Assembly (NCBI RefSeq): GCF_009831625.1
Contig: NZ_WUUS01000004.1
Span: forward strand, 263,743-327,742
Length of the DNA stretch: 64,000 bases
Reading direction: 5' to 3'
DNA from: Halobaculum saliterrae
Lineage (GTDB): Archaea > Halobacteriota > Halobacteria > Halobacteriales > Haloferacaceae
In this document: in pieces, positions 42,573-51,554 of the stretch
Position numbering within the stretch: the stretch's first letter is position 1
Layout of the letters: each line of letters begins with the position of its first letter
Position numbers and translations under genes: made by a program
Notes under the pieces: generated by a model
Seen by the model: only the letters and a program-made list of their open reading frames with translations
Told to the model about the DNA's origin: nothing
Database searches by the model: none

Positions 42573-44156
42573 ATGCGCGAACCTCGTGACCGCTCCTCGC
42601 TCTCGGGGGAGGACGTGGTCGTGATCGGCGGCGGCTTCGGCGGGCTGTCGACGGCCTGCTATCTGGCCGACGCCGGCGCCGACGTGACCCTGCTGGAGAA
42701 GAACGAACAGCTCGGCGGCCGCGCCTCCGTGCTGGAGACGGACGGCTTCCGGTTCGACATGGGCCCGTCGTGGTACCTGATGCCCGACGTGTTCGAGACG
42801 TTCTTCGGCCACTTCGACCGGAAGCCGTCGGAGTACTACAGCCTCTCGCGGCTCGACCCGCACTACCGGATCTTCTTCAAGGACGGCGATCAGGTCGACA
42901 TGGTCCCGGACCTCGAGGCGAACCGCGAGACGTTCGAGTCCTACGAGGCCGGCGCGGGCGACGCCTTCGACGACTACCTCCGCAAGTCCGAGCGGAACTA
43001 CGAGATCGGGATGGAGCACTTCGTGTACGAACACCGCGACGACCTCGCGGACTTCGTCGATCCCGACGTGCTGCGTTACTCGTGGGGGCTGTCGCTGCTC
43101 GGGACGATGCAGGACCACGTCGAGAGCTACTTCGACGAGCCGAAGCTCCAGCAGATCATGCAGTACACGCTGGTGTTCCTCGGCGGATCGCCGCACAACA
43201 CGCCGGCGCTGTACAACCTCATGAGCCACGTCGACTTCAACCTCGGCGTCTACTACCCCGACGGCGGGCTCGGCGCCGTCGTGGACGGTATCGTCGAGCT
43301 GGGGTCGGAGTTGGGCGTCGAGTACGTGACGAACGCGCCCGTCACCGCGATCAAGGGACAACGCGGCGGCTTCAAGGTGGAGACGACGACCGCGGACCCC
43401 GGCGACGGGTTCGCGGAGGGCGCCGCCGTGGCGGACGGTGGTGCCTCCGCGGACGCCACGATCACCACCGGGTCCGGCGAGAGCTACTTCCCGGACCTCG
43501 TCGTCAGCGACGCCGACTACGCCCACACCGAGCAGGAGCTGCTCGCGCCGCGCAAGCGCCAGTACGACGCCGACTACTGGGAGTCGCGGACGTACGCGCC
43601 CTCCGCGTACCTCCTGTACATGGGCGTCGAGGGCGACGTGGAGGAGCTCGCCCACCACACGCTCGTGCTTCCGACAGACTGGGACGAGCACTTCGAGCAG
43701 ATCTTCGAGGAGCCCGCGTGGCCCGACGACCCCGCCTACTACCTCTGTGTTCCCTCGAAGACCGACGACACCGTCGCTCCCGAGGGGCACTCGAACCTGT
43801 TCGTCCTCGTTCCGATCGCGGCGGGGCTGGAGGACACGCCGGAACTGCGGAGCCGGTACCGGCAGCAGGTCCTCGACGATATCGCCGAGAACACGGGCGT
43901 CGACCTCCGCGACCGGATCGTCCTCGAGGAGGAGTTCTGCGTCGACGACTTCGCGGGGCGCTACAACTCGATGAAGGGATCGGCGCTGGGTCTCGCGCAC
44001 ACGCTGCGCCAGACGGCGCCGTTCCGCCCCGGCCACGAGTCCTCGAAGGTGGACGGCCTGTACTTCACCGGGTCGACGACGACCCCCGGGATCGGCGTCC
44101 CGATGTGTCTCATCTCGGGACTGCTCACGGCCGAGACGATGGGCGAGTCCGCCTGA
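42573..44156 (+). CDS. CrtI/CrtD-type carotenoid desaturase (probable 3,4-desaturase)
   Basis: 527 residues. FAD-binding VVVIGGGFGGLSTACYLADAG and LLEKNEQLGGRAS at the N-terminus, and the C-terminal GLYFTGSTTTPGIGVPMCLISGLL, are hallmarks of the phytoene desaturase family. Synteny with lyeJ and cruF matches the Haloarcula japonica bacterioruberin cluster, in which the desaturase is the carotenoid 3,4-desaturase CrtD rather than the early phytoene desaturase; I favour that role but cannot exclude CrtI. First gene of the operon, with a good TATA box. Confidence 0.88.
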   Translation: MREPRDRSSLSGEDVVVIGGGFGGLSTACYLADAGADVTLLEKNEQLGGRASVLETDGFRFDMGPSWYLMPDVFETFFGHFDRKPSEYYSLSRLDPHYRIFFKDGDQVDMVPDLEANRETFESYEAGAGDAFDDYLRKSERNYEIGMEHFVYEHRDDLADFVDPDVLRYSWGLSLLGTMQDHVESYFDEPKLQQIMQYTLVFLGGSPHNTPALYNLMSHVDFNLGVYYPDGGLGAVVDGIVELGSELGVEYVTNAPVTAIKGQRGGFKVETTTADPGDGFAEGAAVADGGASADATITTGSGESYFPDLVVSDADYAHTEQELLAPRKRQYDADYWESRTYAPSAYLLYMGVEGDVEELAHHTLVLPTDWDEHFEQIFEEPAWPDDPAYYLCVPSKTDDTVAPEGHSNLFVLVPIAAGLEDTPELRSRYRQQVLDDIAENTGVDLRDRIVLEEEFCVDDFAGRYNSMKGSALGLAHTLRQTAPFRPGHESSKVDGLYFTGSTTTPGIGVPMCLISGLLTAETMGESA

Positions 44157-44164
44157 CCGCGCCC

Positions 44165-45121
44165 ATGACGACCGCAGTCGACCCCGGCGATCCGGGGGAC
44201 GCGACCGATCCGGCGGACACCGACGCGACGGATTCGGCCGACGCCGACGCGACCGATCGGCCCGCCGGCGCCGTCGCGAGCGCGCGCTACCTCCTGAAGC
44301 TCTCGCGCCCGCGCTTCTGGCTGTACCTCGCGGGGCCGATCGTCGTCGGGGTCGCCTTCGGCGCGACGACCGTGCCGGGGCTGTTCCGCCCCGAGAACTT
44401 CCTCCTGTTCGGCTACTTCCTCCTCCCGGCGAACCTGTTCCTCTACGGCGTGAACGACGTGTTCGACCGCGACGTCGACGAGGATAACCCGAAGAAGGAG
44501 GGTCGGGAGGTCCGCTACGGGGGCGACCCGGTCGTCCCCGCGGTCGTCGTCGCGTCGCTGGCGCTGGGAGCGGGAACGTTCGCGATCACGCCGCGGGTCG
44601 CGTGGCCGTTCCTCGCCGGGTTCTTCCTCCTCGGCGCGCAGTACTCGGCGCCGCCGCTCCGGTTCAAGACGACGCCGTTGCTGGATTCGGTCTCGAACGG
44701 TCTGTACGTCCTCCCGGGCGCCGCCGCGTACGCGCTGGTCGCGGGAGCCGCCCCGCCGACCGCGGCGCTCGCGGGCGCGTGGCTGTGGGCGATGGGGATG
44801 CACACGTTCTCGGCGATCCCCGACATCGAGCCGGACCGCGCGGCGGGCATCCGGACGACCGCGACCGCGCTCGGCGAGCCGCGGACACTCGCGTACTGCG
44901 CGGCCTGTTGGCTCGCCGCGGCGGGCGCGTTCGCGGCGGTCGACCCGCGGATCGGCGCGGTGCTGCTCGCGTACCCGGCGCTCGTGGCGGTCGTCCGGTT
45001 CGCGGGCGTCGCGATCGACCGCGCGTACTGGTGGTTCCCGGCGATCAACACCGTCGTCGGCGCCGTGCTCACGATGGGCGCGCTCACGCGGATCGTTCCC
45101 CCGGAGGCGGTGCTGTCGTGA
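44165..45121 (+). CDS. lyeJ: Lycopene elongase/hydratase (UbiA family)
   Basis: 318 residues. After an acidic 40-residue tail come eight or nine transmembrane helices and the two Asp-rich prenyl-diphosphate motifs NDVFDRDVDEDNP and DIEPDRAAGIRTT. LyeJ adds two C5 units and hydrates the ends of lycopene, giving the C50 backbone of bacterioruberin. The neighbours CrtD-like and CruF make this assignment firm. ATG 44165 follows the desaturase stop by 8 bp; its own stop overlaps the CruF GTG. Confidence 0.92.
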   Translation: MTTAVDPGDPGDATDPADTDATDSADADATDRPAGAVASARYLLKLSRPRFWLYLAGPIVVGVAFGATTVPGLFRPENFLLFGYFLLPANLFLYGVNDVFDRDVDEDNPKKEGREVRYGGDPVVPAVVVASLALGAGTFAITPRVAWPFLAGFFLLGAQYSAPPLRFKTTPLLDSVSNGLYVLPGAAAYALVAGAAPPTAALAGAWLWAMGMHTFSAIPDIEPDRAAGIRTTATALGEPRTLAYCAACWLAAAGAFAAVDPRIGAVLLAYPALVAVVRFAGVAIDRAYWWFPAINTVVGAVLTMGALTRIVPPEAVLS

Positions 45122-46035
45122 GCCCCGGGACCGGGATCGGACGGGTCGCTGCCCTCCGCGAGGCGATGCCCGCCGACCGCCGCGAGGCGGAGGCGCGCCT
45201 CGACGCGCTCGTGCGCGAGAACCGCTTCACCATCTCGGTCGTGTTCCCGGTCGTGGGGGCGATACTCCTCGTCGCCAGCGCGGAGGGCGCGTTCGCGGGC
45301 ACCCCGCTGGAACCGCTGGCGTTCAACGGGGGCATGATCCTGCTCGGCACGCTCGTGATGCGCTCCCCGCTGGTCGTCGGGCTCGCGCCGCTGGTCGGCC
45401 GTCGAGAGCTCGCGGGGATCGGGCTGCTGTCGGCGTACGCGTACGCCATCGAGTACGTCGGCGTGACCACGGGCTGGCCCTACGGCGAGTTCGAGTACCT
45501 CGTCGCGCTCGGTCCGGAGCTGGCCGGCGTCCCCCTCGGACTGCCGGTGTTCTTCCTCCCGCTCGTAGCCAACGCCTATCTCCTGAGTCTGCTCCTGCTC
45601 GGCGACCGCGCGGAGCGCACGGCGGTCCGGCTGTTGGCGGTCATCTCGCTCGTGTTCGTCATGGACGTGGTGCTGGACCCGGGCGCCGTCGCGCTCGGCT
45701 TCTGGGCGTACGAGGGCGTCGCCGACGCGGGCGCGCTCGGCGTGTTCTCGGGGGCGGGCTTCTACGGCGTCCCGCTCTCGAACTACGCCGGCTGGGTCGT
45801 CTCCGCGACCGTCGCCGTCGTCGTGCTCGACGCCGCCTTCGACCGCGGCGCGCTACGGGAGCGACTCGCCGAGTGCGATTTCATGCTCGACGACATGGTG
45901 AGCTTCGTGCTGCTGTGGGGCGGGGTGAACGTGTGGTTCCTCAACCCCGTCGCCGCCGCGGTCGCGGCCGGCATCGGCGTCGGGCTGGTCCGGGCGGACC
46001 GGTTCGACGCGTCGCTGTTGCGGCAGGCGTTCTGA
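45118..46035 (+). CDS. cruF: Bisanhydrobacterioruberin hydratase
   Basis: 305-residue membrane protein, GTG start inside the lyeJ stop (GTGA). About seven transmembrane helices; family segments include YAYAIEYVGVTTGWPYGEFEYL, FVMDVVLDPGAVALGFWAY and FYGVPLSNYAGW. CruF completes bacterioruberin by adding two hydroxyl groups. Its close packing with LyeJ supports coordinated expression. It ends 50 bp from the convergent phytoene synthase gene. Confidence 0.92.
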   Translation: MSPGTGIGRVAALREAMPADRREAEARLDALVRENRFTISVVFPVVGAILLVASAEGAFAGTPLEPLAFNGGMILLGTLVMRSPLVVGLAPLVGRRELAGIGLLSAYAYAIEYVGVTTGWPYGEFEYLVALGPELAGVPLGLPVFFLPLVANAYLLSLLLLGDRAERTAVRLLAVISLVFVMDVVLDPGAVALGFWAYEGVADAGALGVFSGAGFYGVPLSNYAGWVVSATVAVVVLDAAFDRGALRERLAECDFMLDDMVSFVLLWGGVNVWFLNPVAAAVAAGIGVGLVRADRFDASLLRQAF

Positions 46036-46084
46036 GGAAGCGATCGCGGCGGCGACCGGACCGACCGCGGAACGCCTTCGCCGG

Positions 46085-47044
46085 TCAGCGCGCCGGGACG
46101 CGGTCGGCGTGGCCGGCGCCCGAGCGGTTCGACTCGCTGTCGCCGTACGGGACACAGGAGACGCGCCGGAACACCGTCTCGGGGTCCTTGCACCGGAACC
46201 ACGCCCAGCGCGTCCTGACGAACAGCTTGAGCTTGCGGTACGTGCTCAGCTCCGGCGTCGCCGAGAGGGTATCGAAGCCCCGTTCGCGGATGAGCGCGTG
46301 GTGCTCCGCGTACAGCACCGACGCGAGCAGCACGGCGAACTGGCAGTCCTCTGGGAGGTACTTGATGCCCGCGACGCCCTGCTTGTACAGCGACTCCGCG
46401 CGGCGTACCTCGTGGCGCATCACGGCCTCGACGCGCTCGTCGAACTCGAAGCGCTTGATCTGCGCCTCCGTGACGTCGTACTCGCGCAGGGTCTCCTGCG
46501 GGAGGTACACCCGGTCCAGCTCCACCACGTCCTCGCGCACGTCGCGCAGGAAGTTCGAGAGCTGGAACGCGTCGCCGAGCGCCGTCGCGTGCGGGAGGGC
46601 GGCCTCGGGCTCGTCGGGGTCCATCACCGCGGTCATCATCCGGCCCACCGCGGAGGCGGAGCCGTCCATGTACGCCTCCAAGTCCTCGTACGTCTCGTAG
46701 CGGTCGGTGTCGATGTCCGAGCGCATCGCCTCGATGAACGTCTCGACGTCCTCCTCGGCGATGTCGTGCTCGTCGCACAGCTCCGCGAACGCCGAGAGGA
46801 CGGCGTCGTCCGTCTCCTCGCGGCCGAGCGCGGCGTCCCGGAGGCGATCCAGCTCCCGGCGCTGTTCGTCCGGCGGTCCCGTCTCCGCGCCGTCGACGAT
46901 CTCGTCGGCGACTCGGAAGAACGCGTACAGCACGTACGTCGGCTCTCGAACCCGTTCCGGCAGCACCCGGGTCGCGAAGTGGAACGTCTTCCCCGTGCGC
47001 TGTTGAATGCGCTTGCTTCGGGCGATCTGGTCGTCGTCTACCAT
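46085..47044 (-). CDS. crtB: Phytoene synthase
   Basis: 319 residues of the trans-isoprenyl diphosphate synthase/squalene-phytoene synthase family. Asp-rich motif I in RVADEIVD and motif II in LSNFLRDVREDVVELDRVYLP bind magnesium and two geranylgeranyl diphosphates. First committed step to C40 phytoene, which feeds the convergent bacterioruberin operon. A palindrome of possible regulatory function lies about 50-65 nt before the ATG. Confidence 0.93.
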   Translation of the reverse strand: MVDDDQIARSKRIQQRTGKTFHFATRVLPERVREPTYVLYAFFRVADEIVDGAETGPPDEQRRELDRLRDAALGREETDDAVLSAFAELCDEHDIAEEDVETFIEAMRSDIDTDRYETYEDLEAYMDGSASAVGRMMTAVMDPDEPEAALPHATALGDAFQLSNFLRDVREDVVELDRVYLPQETLREYDVTEAQIKRFEFDERVEAVMRHEVRRAESLYKQGVAGIKYLPEDCQFAVLLASVLYAEHHALIRERGFDTLSATPELSTYRKLKLFVRTRWAWFRCKDPETVFRRVSCVPYGDSESNRSGAGHADRVPAR

Positions 47045-47095
47045 CGTCCCTCCGGCGCGGCCCCCGCGCTGGTAGCGCTATCCCGTCCTCGCATC

Positions 47096-47110
47096 TGAGT
47101 GAAACTCACT
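47096..47110. promoter_or_regulatory. Overlapping palindromes upstream of crtB
   Basis: TGAGT-GAA-ACTCA (47096-47108) and, shifted by two, AGTGA-AAC-TCACT (47098-47110) overlap to form a composite symmetric element about 52-66 nt before crtB. Candidate operator for light- or oxygen-linked control of carotenoid synthesis; this is inference. Confidence 0.4.
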
Positions 47111-47239
47111 AGGGCCGCCGACACCATAACAGTTGGTGCCGGTCGTGGCCTGCGGTTTTCGCCCCCGTGAGCGCCATCATCGAACGTGGAACGGTCACCT
47201 AGGACCCGCCCCACGGTCGACCCTCGAGGCGATCACCGT

Positions 47240-47377
47240 CTATCCGTAGAACGGGTCGGAACAGTCGAAGACGACGCCGTGTCGCGGGCAGACGTACTCG
47301 CAGTGGCGGTGAACCATCGACGCCCCACAGTACGGACAGGGCCGCGTCCGCTTCGTCGCCCCCTCGTCGTCGCTCAT
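47240..47377 (-). CDS. 45-residue CPxCG zinc-finger protein (HVO_2523-like)
   Basis: Short gene read toward crtB, starting at ATG 47377. Cysteines CPYC (about residues 14-17) and HCEYVC (25-30), plus C39 and histidines, make a treble-clef-like zinc knuckle; ends FDCSDPFYG. In Haloferax volcanii a family member (HVO_2523, from memory) likewise neighbours crtB. Such mini-proteins are widespread and largely unassigned. Too short to be found by size alone, but the cysteine pattern is persuasive. Confidence 0.75.
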   Translation of the reverse strand: MSDDEGATKRTRPCPYCGASMVHRHCEYVCPRHGVVFDCSDPFYG

Positions 47378-47492
47378 CGGTTCCAACTCGTCCTCCCACG
47401 ACAAAGCGGTTCGGAAGCGCGGTCGGACCGGTCCGACGGCGGGTCCCCCGCAGCCGCACCCGTTTTATCCGTGGGAACCGTTGGGTAGCTGA

Positions 47493-49043
47493 ATGGACCT
47501 CCGCCCCGCTCGCTCCTCTCGTCGGACCGCGATCGCCGCCGAGGTCGCCGTCGCCGTCGCCTCCGGAGTCGCCGTCGCGGCGGGCACGTTCCTCGTCGTC
47601 GGGTTCTCCCCCCGCTGGGTCGTCGTCGCGATCGCCCAGACGGTGCTGCTCGCGCTGCCCGACGCGGCGCTCGCGGCCGGCATTCAGGGGCTCGGGAGCA
47701 CGGCCCAGCCGCTGCTCGTCGCCGGGGCGGCCGGGCTCGCGGTGGCGCTGTTCGGGACGCTCGCGTGGGTCGCCCGACGGGTCGGCCGGACTGCCGACAG
47801 GGAGCGGGCGGAGGTCGTCTTCCTCGTCGGCACGCTTCAGGCGCTCGCGGCGTTCCTGCTGTCGATATCGCCGGTCGCGGCCGTCGTCGGGGGCGCGTTC
47901 GGCGCGGCGGTCGTGGGGCTGGCGGGGGAGATCACGACCGGAACGGACGACGTGTCTCCGGCCCGCCGCGGACTGTTGCGATCGGCGGGCGTCGCGGCGA
48001 CGGCGGTGGGACTCGCCGGGGCCGGGCCGCTCGCGCGGGCGGTCGGCGGGGGAACCGGCGACGGGTCGGAAGCGGTCGATCCCGATCCGCTCGTCGAGCG
48101 ACTGCTCGGGACGGCCGCCGACCGCTCGTTCGACCTCGCGGGCGCGGAGCCGCTCGTCTCGGAGTCGTTCTACGTGGTGGACAAGAACGCCGCCGACCCC
48201 AGGGTCGACCCCGAGACGTGGTCGCTCCGGGTCACCGGCGCCGTCGACGAGGAGGTCGAGGTCGACCTCGGCGCGGTCGAGTCGCGGCCCGCCGAACATC
48301 GCTTCGTCACCCTCCGGTGCGTCGGCGACGAGGTCAACGGGCGGAAGGCGGACACCGCGGCGTGGACGGGCGTTCCAATCGCTGACCTCCTCGAGGAGGC
48401 GGGCGTTCGTCCCGACAGCTGCTGTGTCATGTTGCGCGCCGCGGACGACTACTACGAGGAGTTCCCGCTGTCGGCGCTCAGGGAGGGCCTGCTCGCGTAC
48501 CGGATGAACGGGCGGCCGCTCCCGCGACAGCACGGCGCGCCGGTCCGGGCGCTGATCCCGGGCCACTGGGGAGAGATCAACGTGAAGTGGCTCACCGAGA
48601 TCGAGATCCTCGAGGAGGAGGCGACGGGCTACTGGGAGGAGCGCGGCTGGCACGGCACGGGCCCCGTCTCGACGGTGGCGAAGCTCCATCACGTCGAGAC
48701 CGATGACGGCGCGGTCTCCGTCGGCGGCCACGCCTACGCCGGAACCCGCGGCGTCTCCGCCGTCGAGGTGTCGACCGACGGCGGCGACACGTGGTCGGAG
48801 GCCGACCTCACCGACCGGCTCCCGGGGCCGACTCCCGCCGACGCCGACCCCGACGACTCGGACGCCGTCGGCGGCGAGGCCGCGGACGCATGGCGCGGCT
48901 GGCGCTACGAGTACGAGGCCGACCGGGAACACGAGGTCGTCGTCCGCGCCGTCGAGGAGGACGGCACCGTCCAGCCCGCCGCGGAGCGCGACCCGTACCC
49001 CCGCGGCGCCTCCGGGCGGGTGAGCCGGACGATCCGCCCCTGA
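47493..49043 (+). CDS. Membrane-anchored sulfite-oxidase-fold molybdopterin oxidoreductase
   Basis: 516 residues. About four or five hydrophobic helices occupy residues 12-147, then PARRGLLRSAG (about 157-166) with a following apolar stretch resembles a Tat-type signal, and the catalytic domain starts around residue 190. The molybdenum-ligating cysteine is in FVTLRCVGDEVNG (about C276), and GHWGEINVKWLTEIE and AYAGTRGVSAVEVSTDGGDTW mark the MoCo and dimerisation domains of the sulfite oxidase family. The active site is probably outside the cell. The substrate is unknown; no haem or redox partner gene is adjacent. Confidence 0.85.
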   Translation: MDLRPARSSRRTAIAAEVAVAVASGVAVAAGTFLVVGFSPRWVVVAIAQTVLLALPDAALAAGIQGLGSTAQPLLVAGAAGLAVALFGTLAWVARRVGRTADRERAEVVFLVGTLQALAAFLLSISPVAAVVGGAFGAAVVGLAGEITTGTDDVSPARRGLLRSAGVAATAVGLAGAGPLARAVGGGTGDGSEAVDPDPLVERLLGTAADRSFDLAGAEPLVSESFYVVDKNAADPRVDPETWSLRVTGAVDEEVEVDLGAVESRPAEHRFVTLRCVGDEVNGRKADTAAWTGVPIADLLEEAGVRPDSCCVMLRAADDYYEEFPLSALREGLLAYRMNGRPLPRQHGAPVRALIPGHWGEINVKWLTEIEILEEEATGYWEERGWHGTGPVSTVAKLHHVETDDGAVSVGGHAYAGTRGVSAVEVSTDGGDTWSEADLTDRLPGPTPADADPDDSDAVGGEAADAWRGWRYEYEADREHEVVVRAVEEDGTVQPAAERDPYPRGASGRVSRTIRP

Positions 49044-49098
49044 GTGGGTCGGACCGACCGCCGACTCCGACCGGCGAATCGCTCCGCCGATCGGAGCC

Positions 49099-49128
49099 GT
49101 TATTAACGGCAATCGGTGCGTTAGTAAC
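49099..49128. promoter_or_regulatory. Paired 9-bp palindromes in front of the ZIP gene
   Basis: GTTATTAAC (49099-49107) and GTTAGTAAC (49120-49128) are each palindromic (GTTA-N-TAAC) and 21 nt apart, two helical turns, with the second touching the ATG at 49129. This is the layout of a dimeric repressor operator, and the downstream gene encodes a metal transporter, so metalloregulation is plausible. Confidence 0.6.
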
Positions 49129-49989
49129 ATGGCCGACGTGACTGCCGACGGGACCGAGCGTCGCCGGACGACTCGGACCCGGCTGATCGGCGCCGCGAGC
49201 ACGGCGGCGCTCGTGGCCGCGACCGCGTACGCGCTCGCGACTGGGCGGACGAAGCTGTTCGGGATCGCGTGGATCGCGTTCGGGGCGATGGCGGTCGCCG
49301 GGTGGGTCGCCGGGCGGACCGACGACACGCACGCCGGGACGCTCGTGTGGGGCTACGGGCTCGCCGCGGGCGCAATGATCACCAGCGCGGCCGTCTTCCT
49401 CCTCCCGCAGGCGATCGGCCAGCACCCGGCCTACGGCGGGTTCGGCGTCGCGCTCGGGCTGCTCGTGGGGTACGGCGCACACACGCTCGGGCACCGTCTC
49501 TCGCACATGGACCTCCCGCTGGACCGATCGCTGGCGGAACTGACCGCCCACGCCGTGAGCGCCGGCGCGATCATCGGGATCATCTACGGCAACTTGCCGG
49601 ACCTCGGGCTGCTGCTTGGGCTGTCGATCATCTCGCACAAGGGGCCGGCCGGCTACGCGGCCGTCCGTCGGTTCTCCGGCGACGGTGGCGACTGGACGGC
49701 GATCCTGTTGCCGGCGGCGGGCGTCGGCGTCGCCGCGATCGCCTCGTCGCTGTTCGCGCTGCCCGCCTCGGCCGCGATACGTGGCGTCGTCTTCGGGTTC
49801 GCCACCGGCGTGTTTCTCCACGTCGCGATGGACTTCCTCCCGGAGTGTGAGATCGGCAGCGAGGTCCACGACTCGCTGAGCCACGACGGCGACGCTCACG
49901 CCCTGTTGGACCGCCTCCGCGTCCACGCCGTCGCCAGCACCGCGCTCGGCGGACTGGCGGTGTTCGTCGGCTGGCTGGTCGTCGCCTGA
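49129..49989 (+). CDS. ZIP-family metal transporter
   Basis: 286 residues, about eight transmembrane helices. Family marks: the helix with HAVSAGAIIGIIYGNLPDLG, SIISHKGPAGYAAVRRF, and GFATGVFLHVAMDFLPECE, giving the His/Glu metal sites of ZIP transporters. It should import zinc, manganese or iron. The short histidine-rich loop between helices is modest. The tandem palindromes before the start suggest metal-dependent control. Confidence 0.85.
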   Translation: MADVTADGTERRRTTRTRLIGAASTAALVAATAYALATGRTKLFGIAWIAFGAMAVAGWVAGRTDDTHAGTLVWGYGLAAGAMITSAAVFLLPQAIGQHPAYGGFGVALGLLVGYGAHTLGHRLSHMDLPLDRSLAELTAHAVSAGAIIGIIYGNLPDLGLLLGLSIISHKGPAGYAAVRRFSGDGGDWTAILLPAAGVGVAAIASSLFALPASAAIRGVVFGFATGVFLHVAMDFLPECEIGSEVHDSLSHDGDAHALLDRLRVHAVASTALGGLAVFVGWLVVA

Positions 49990-50050
49990 AGACCTGAGAC
50001 TACGCCGCGTTCGAGTTCGACACCTTCGGCGGATCGTGGTCGGGGCAGTC

Positions 50051-50434
50051 CTACGAGGTGACCCGACGGACCTGCCAGGAGATGCCCGCGGCCGCGACCA
50101 GCAACACGGCGAGGTTGAACGCGCCGTGGAACAGCGAGCGATACTCCGCGGTGACCCACTGGTTGATCGTCCGGGAGACGGCACCGTAGAACTGGATCCC
50201 CGCGATGAGCGCGAGCACGACGAGCGCGACGAGCACGAGGTAGTTCACGTACCTGACCATGTCCCGCGAGCGACCGCCGGCGCCCTCACTGATTGAGGCG
50301 TCGTCCGCCCGGGCGTCCGAGGCGGTGGCGGGTGCGACATCCGCAGTCGCCGGGGCGTCGTGGGTCGACGCCGTCGGCTCGCTTCCGCTCGATTCGTTCG
50401 GCGTGTCGTCGGGTTCGTCCGTTTCCTGGGTCAT
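50051..50434 (-). CDS. Small membrane protein, downstream partner of the PGF-CTERM protein
   Basis: 127 residues. The first half is a Ser/Asp/Ala-rich disordered tail; then a helix (YVNYLVLVALVVLALIAGIQFYGAV), WVTAEYRSLFHGAF, and a second helix (LAVLLVAAAGISW). Matches a small haloarchaeal membrane family without assigned role (DUF8060 from memory). Starts within the stop of the PGF-CTERM gene (ATGA), so the two form an operon; it may help assemble or sort the surface protein. Confidence 0.77.
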   Translation of the reverse strand: MTQETDEPDDTPNESSGSEPTASTHDAPATADVAPATASDARADDASISEGAGGRSRDMVRYVNYLVLVALVVLALIAGIQFYGAVSRTINQWVTAEYRSLFHGAFNLAVLLVAAAGISWQVRRVTS

Positions 50435-51441
50435 CGTCGGGTTCGCCTCCGTGCGAGCAGCGCGGCGCCGGCGAGCGCCACGACCGCGAGCGCCGGGCCG
50501 AACCCGGGCGTCGCCGTCGAGGTCTCCGTGCCCTCCGCAGCCTCGGTCATTCGGTCGCCCGCTCCGTCGTCGCCGCCGGCGAAGTCGCCGACCTCGAACT
50601 CCACCTCGCGGGTGGTCTCGTTGGCCGAGATCGTCTCGGTCGGGTCGAGGTTCGCCACCGAGCGGGCGGTGTCGACGAGCACGCCGTCGCGGTACACCGC
50701 GGCGTCGACGTAGTAGTTGTAGTCGCTCGGGACGCTCACCTCGGTCGTCGCGTCGGCGGTGCGGCCGGGGCCGATGTCGGCCACGGTCGTCGACTGGCGT
50801 GCGGCGACGAGGTTCGACTCGGCCTGTCGGAGGATCACCTCAACGCGCAGGTCCTCGCTCGACACCGCGCCGCCGTTCGTCAGCGACGCCGCGACCGCCA
50901 GCGTGGTTCGGTTCGCCCCCTCGTCGACGGAGGCGACCGACACCGACAGCGGGGGGACCGCCTCGCTCTCGGTGAAGCGGACCTCCGTGCCGAGCGCCTC
51001 CAGCCCCGAGACCTGCGTCCGGTCGCGGTCGACGACCTCTCCCTCGCGGAAGACGACCGTCTCGATCACGTAGCCGCCCTCGCGGGGCACCTCGATCGTC
51101 GCGTTCACCGCGACGCTTCGATCGCCGGTCAGCTCGTCCAGATCGACCGTCCGCTCGGTCGTCAGGAGGCCGGACTCGGCGTCGTACGCGCGAAACCGTA
51201 CGGAGACGTTGTCCGTGGGGTTCCCGCGGTGGCCGATGCGGGTGTGCAGCGTCAGCGTCGCCGTCGCGCCGTCGACCTCTCCGGGTGCGATCGCCGGCGA
51301 CTCGGCGATGGCGACCGGGCCGGGACGGACCGGACCGTCCGCGGCCGGGTCTGCGAGGACGCCGGGACCCGCGGCGACCCCGAGGAGGGCGACGAGCAGG
51401 ACGGCGACCGCGCCCGCGGTCAACCGTCGTTCTCGTGACAT
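50431..51441 (-). CDS. Exported PGF-CTERM surface protein
   Basis: 336 residues. N-terminal signal peptide (LTAGAVAVLLVALLGVAAGPGVLA) and a C-terminal PGF-CTERM tail: TPGFGPALAVVALAGAALLARRRTRR, which marks a substrate of archaeosortase ArtA and lipid anchoring. The body has two repeats of a beta-sandwich (TLTLHTRIGHRGNPTDNVSVRFRAYD and TTLAVAASLTNGGAVSSEDLRVEVIL), probably CARDB-like domains of a DUF7490 type. Cell-surface role unknown. GTTTACC about 30 nt upstream is a fair TATA box. Confidence 0.85.
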   Translation of the reverse strand: MSRERRLTAGAVAVLLVALLGVAAGPGVLADPAADGPVRPGPVAIAESPAIAPGEVDGATATLTLHTRIGHRGNPTDNVSVRFRAYDAESGLLTTERTVDLDELTGDRSVAVNATIEVPREGGYVIETVVFREGEVVDRDRTQVSGLEALGTEVRFTESEAVPPLSVSVASVDEGANRTTLAVAASLTNGGAVSSEDLRVEVILRQAESNLVAARQSTTVADIGPGRTADATTEVSVPSDYNYYVDAAVYRDGVLVDTARSVANLDPTETISANETTREVEFEVGDFAGGDDGAGDRMTEAAEGTETSTATPGFGPALAVVALAGAALLARRRTRR

Positions 51442-51554
51442 GCGGGCGACACTGCACAGGCGCGTGGTAAACCCTTTGTGTACGACGGGACGGCAGTGTG
51501 TGAGCCTCGGTAACGGGGGACACAGTTATTTCCGGTCGGTGTGTGGGCCGAACC

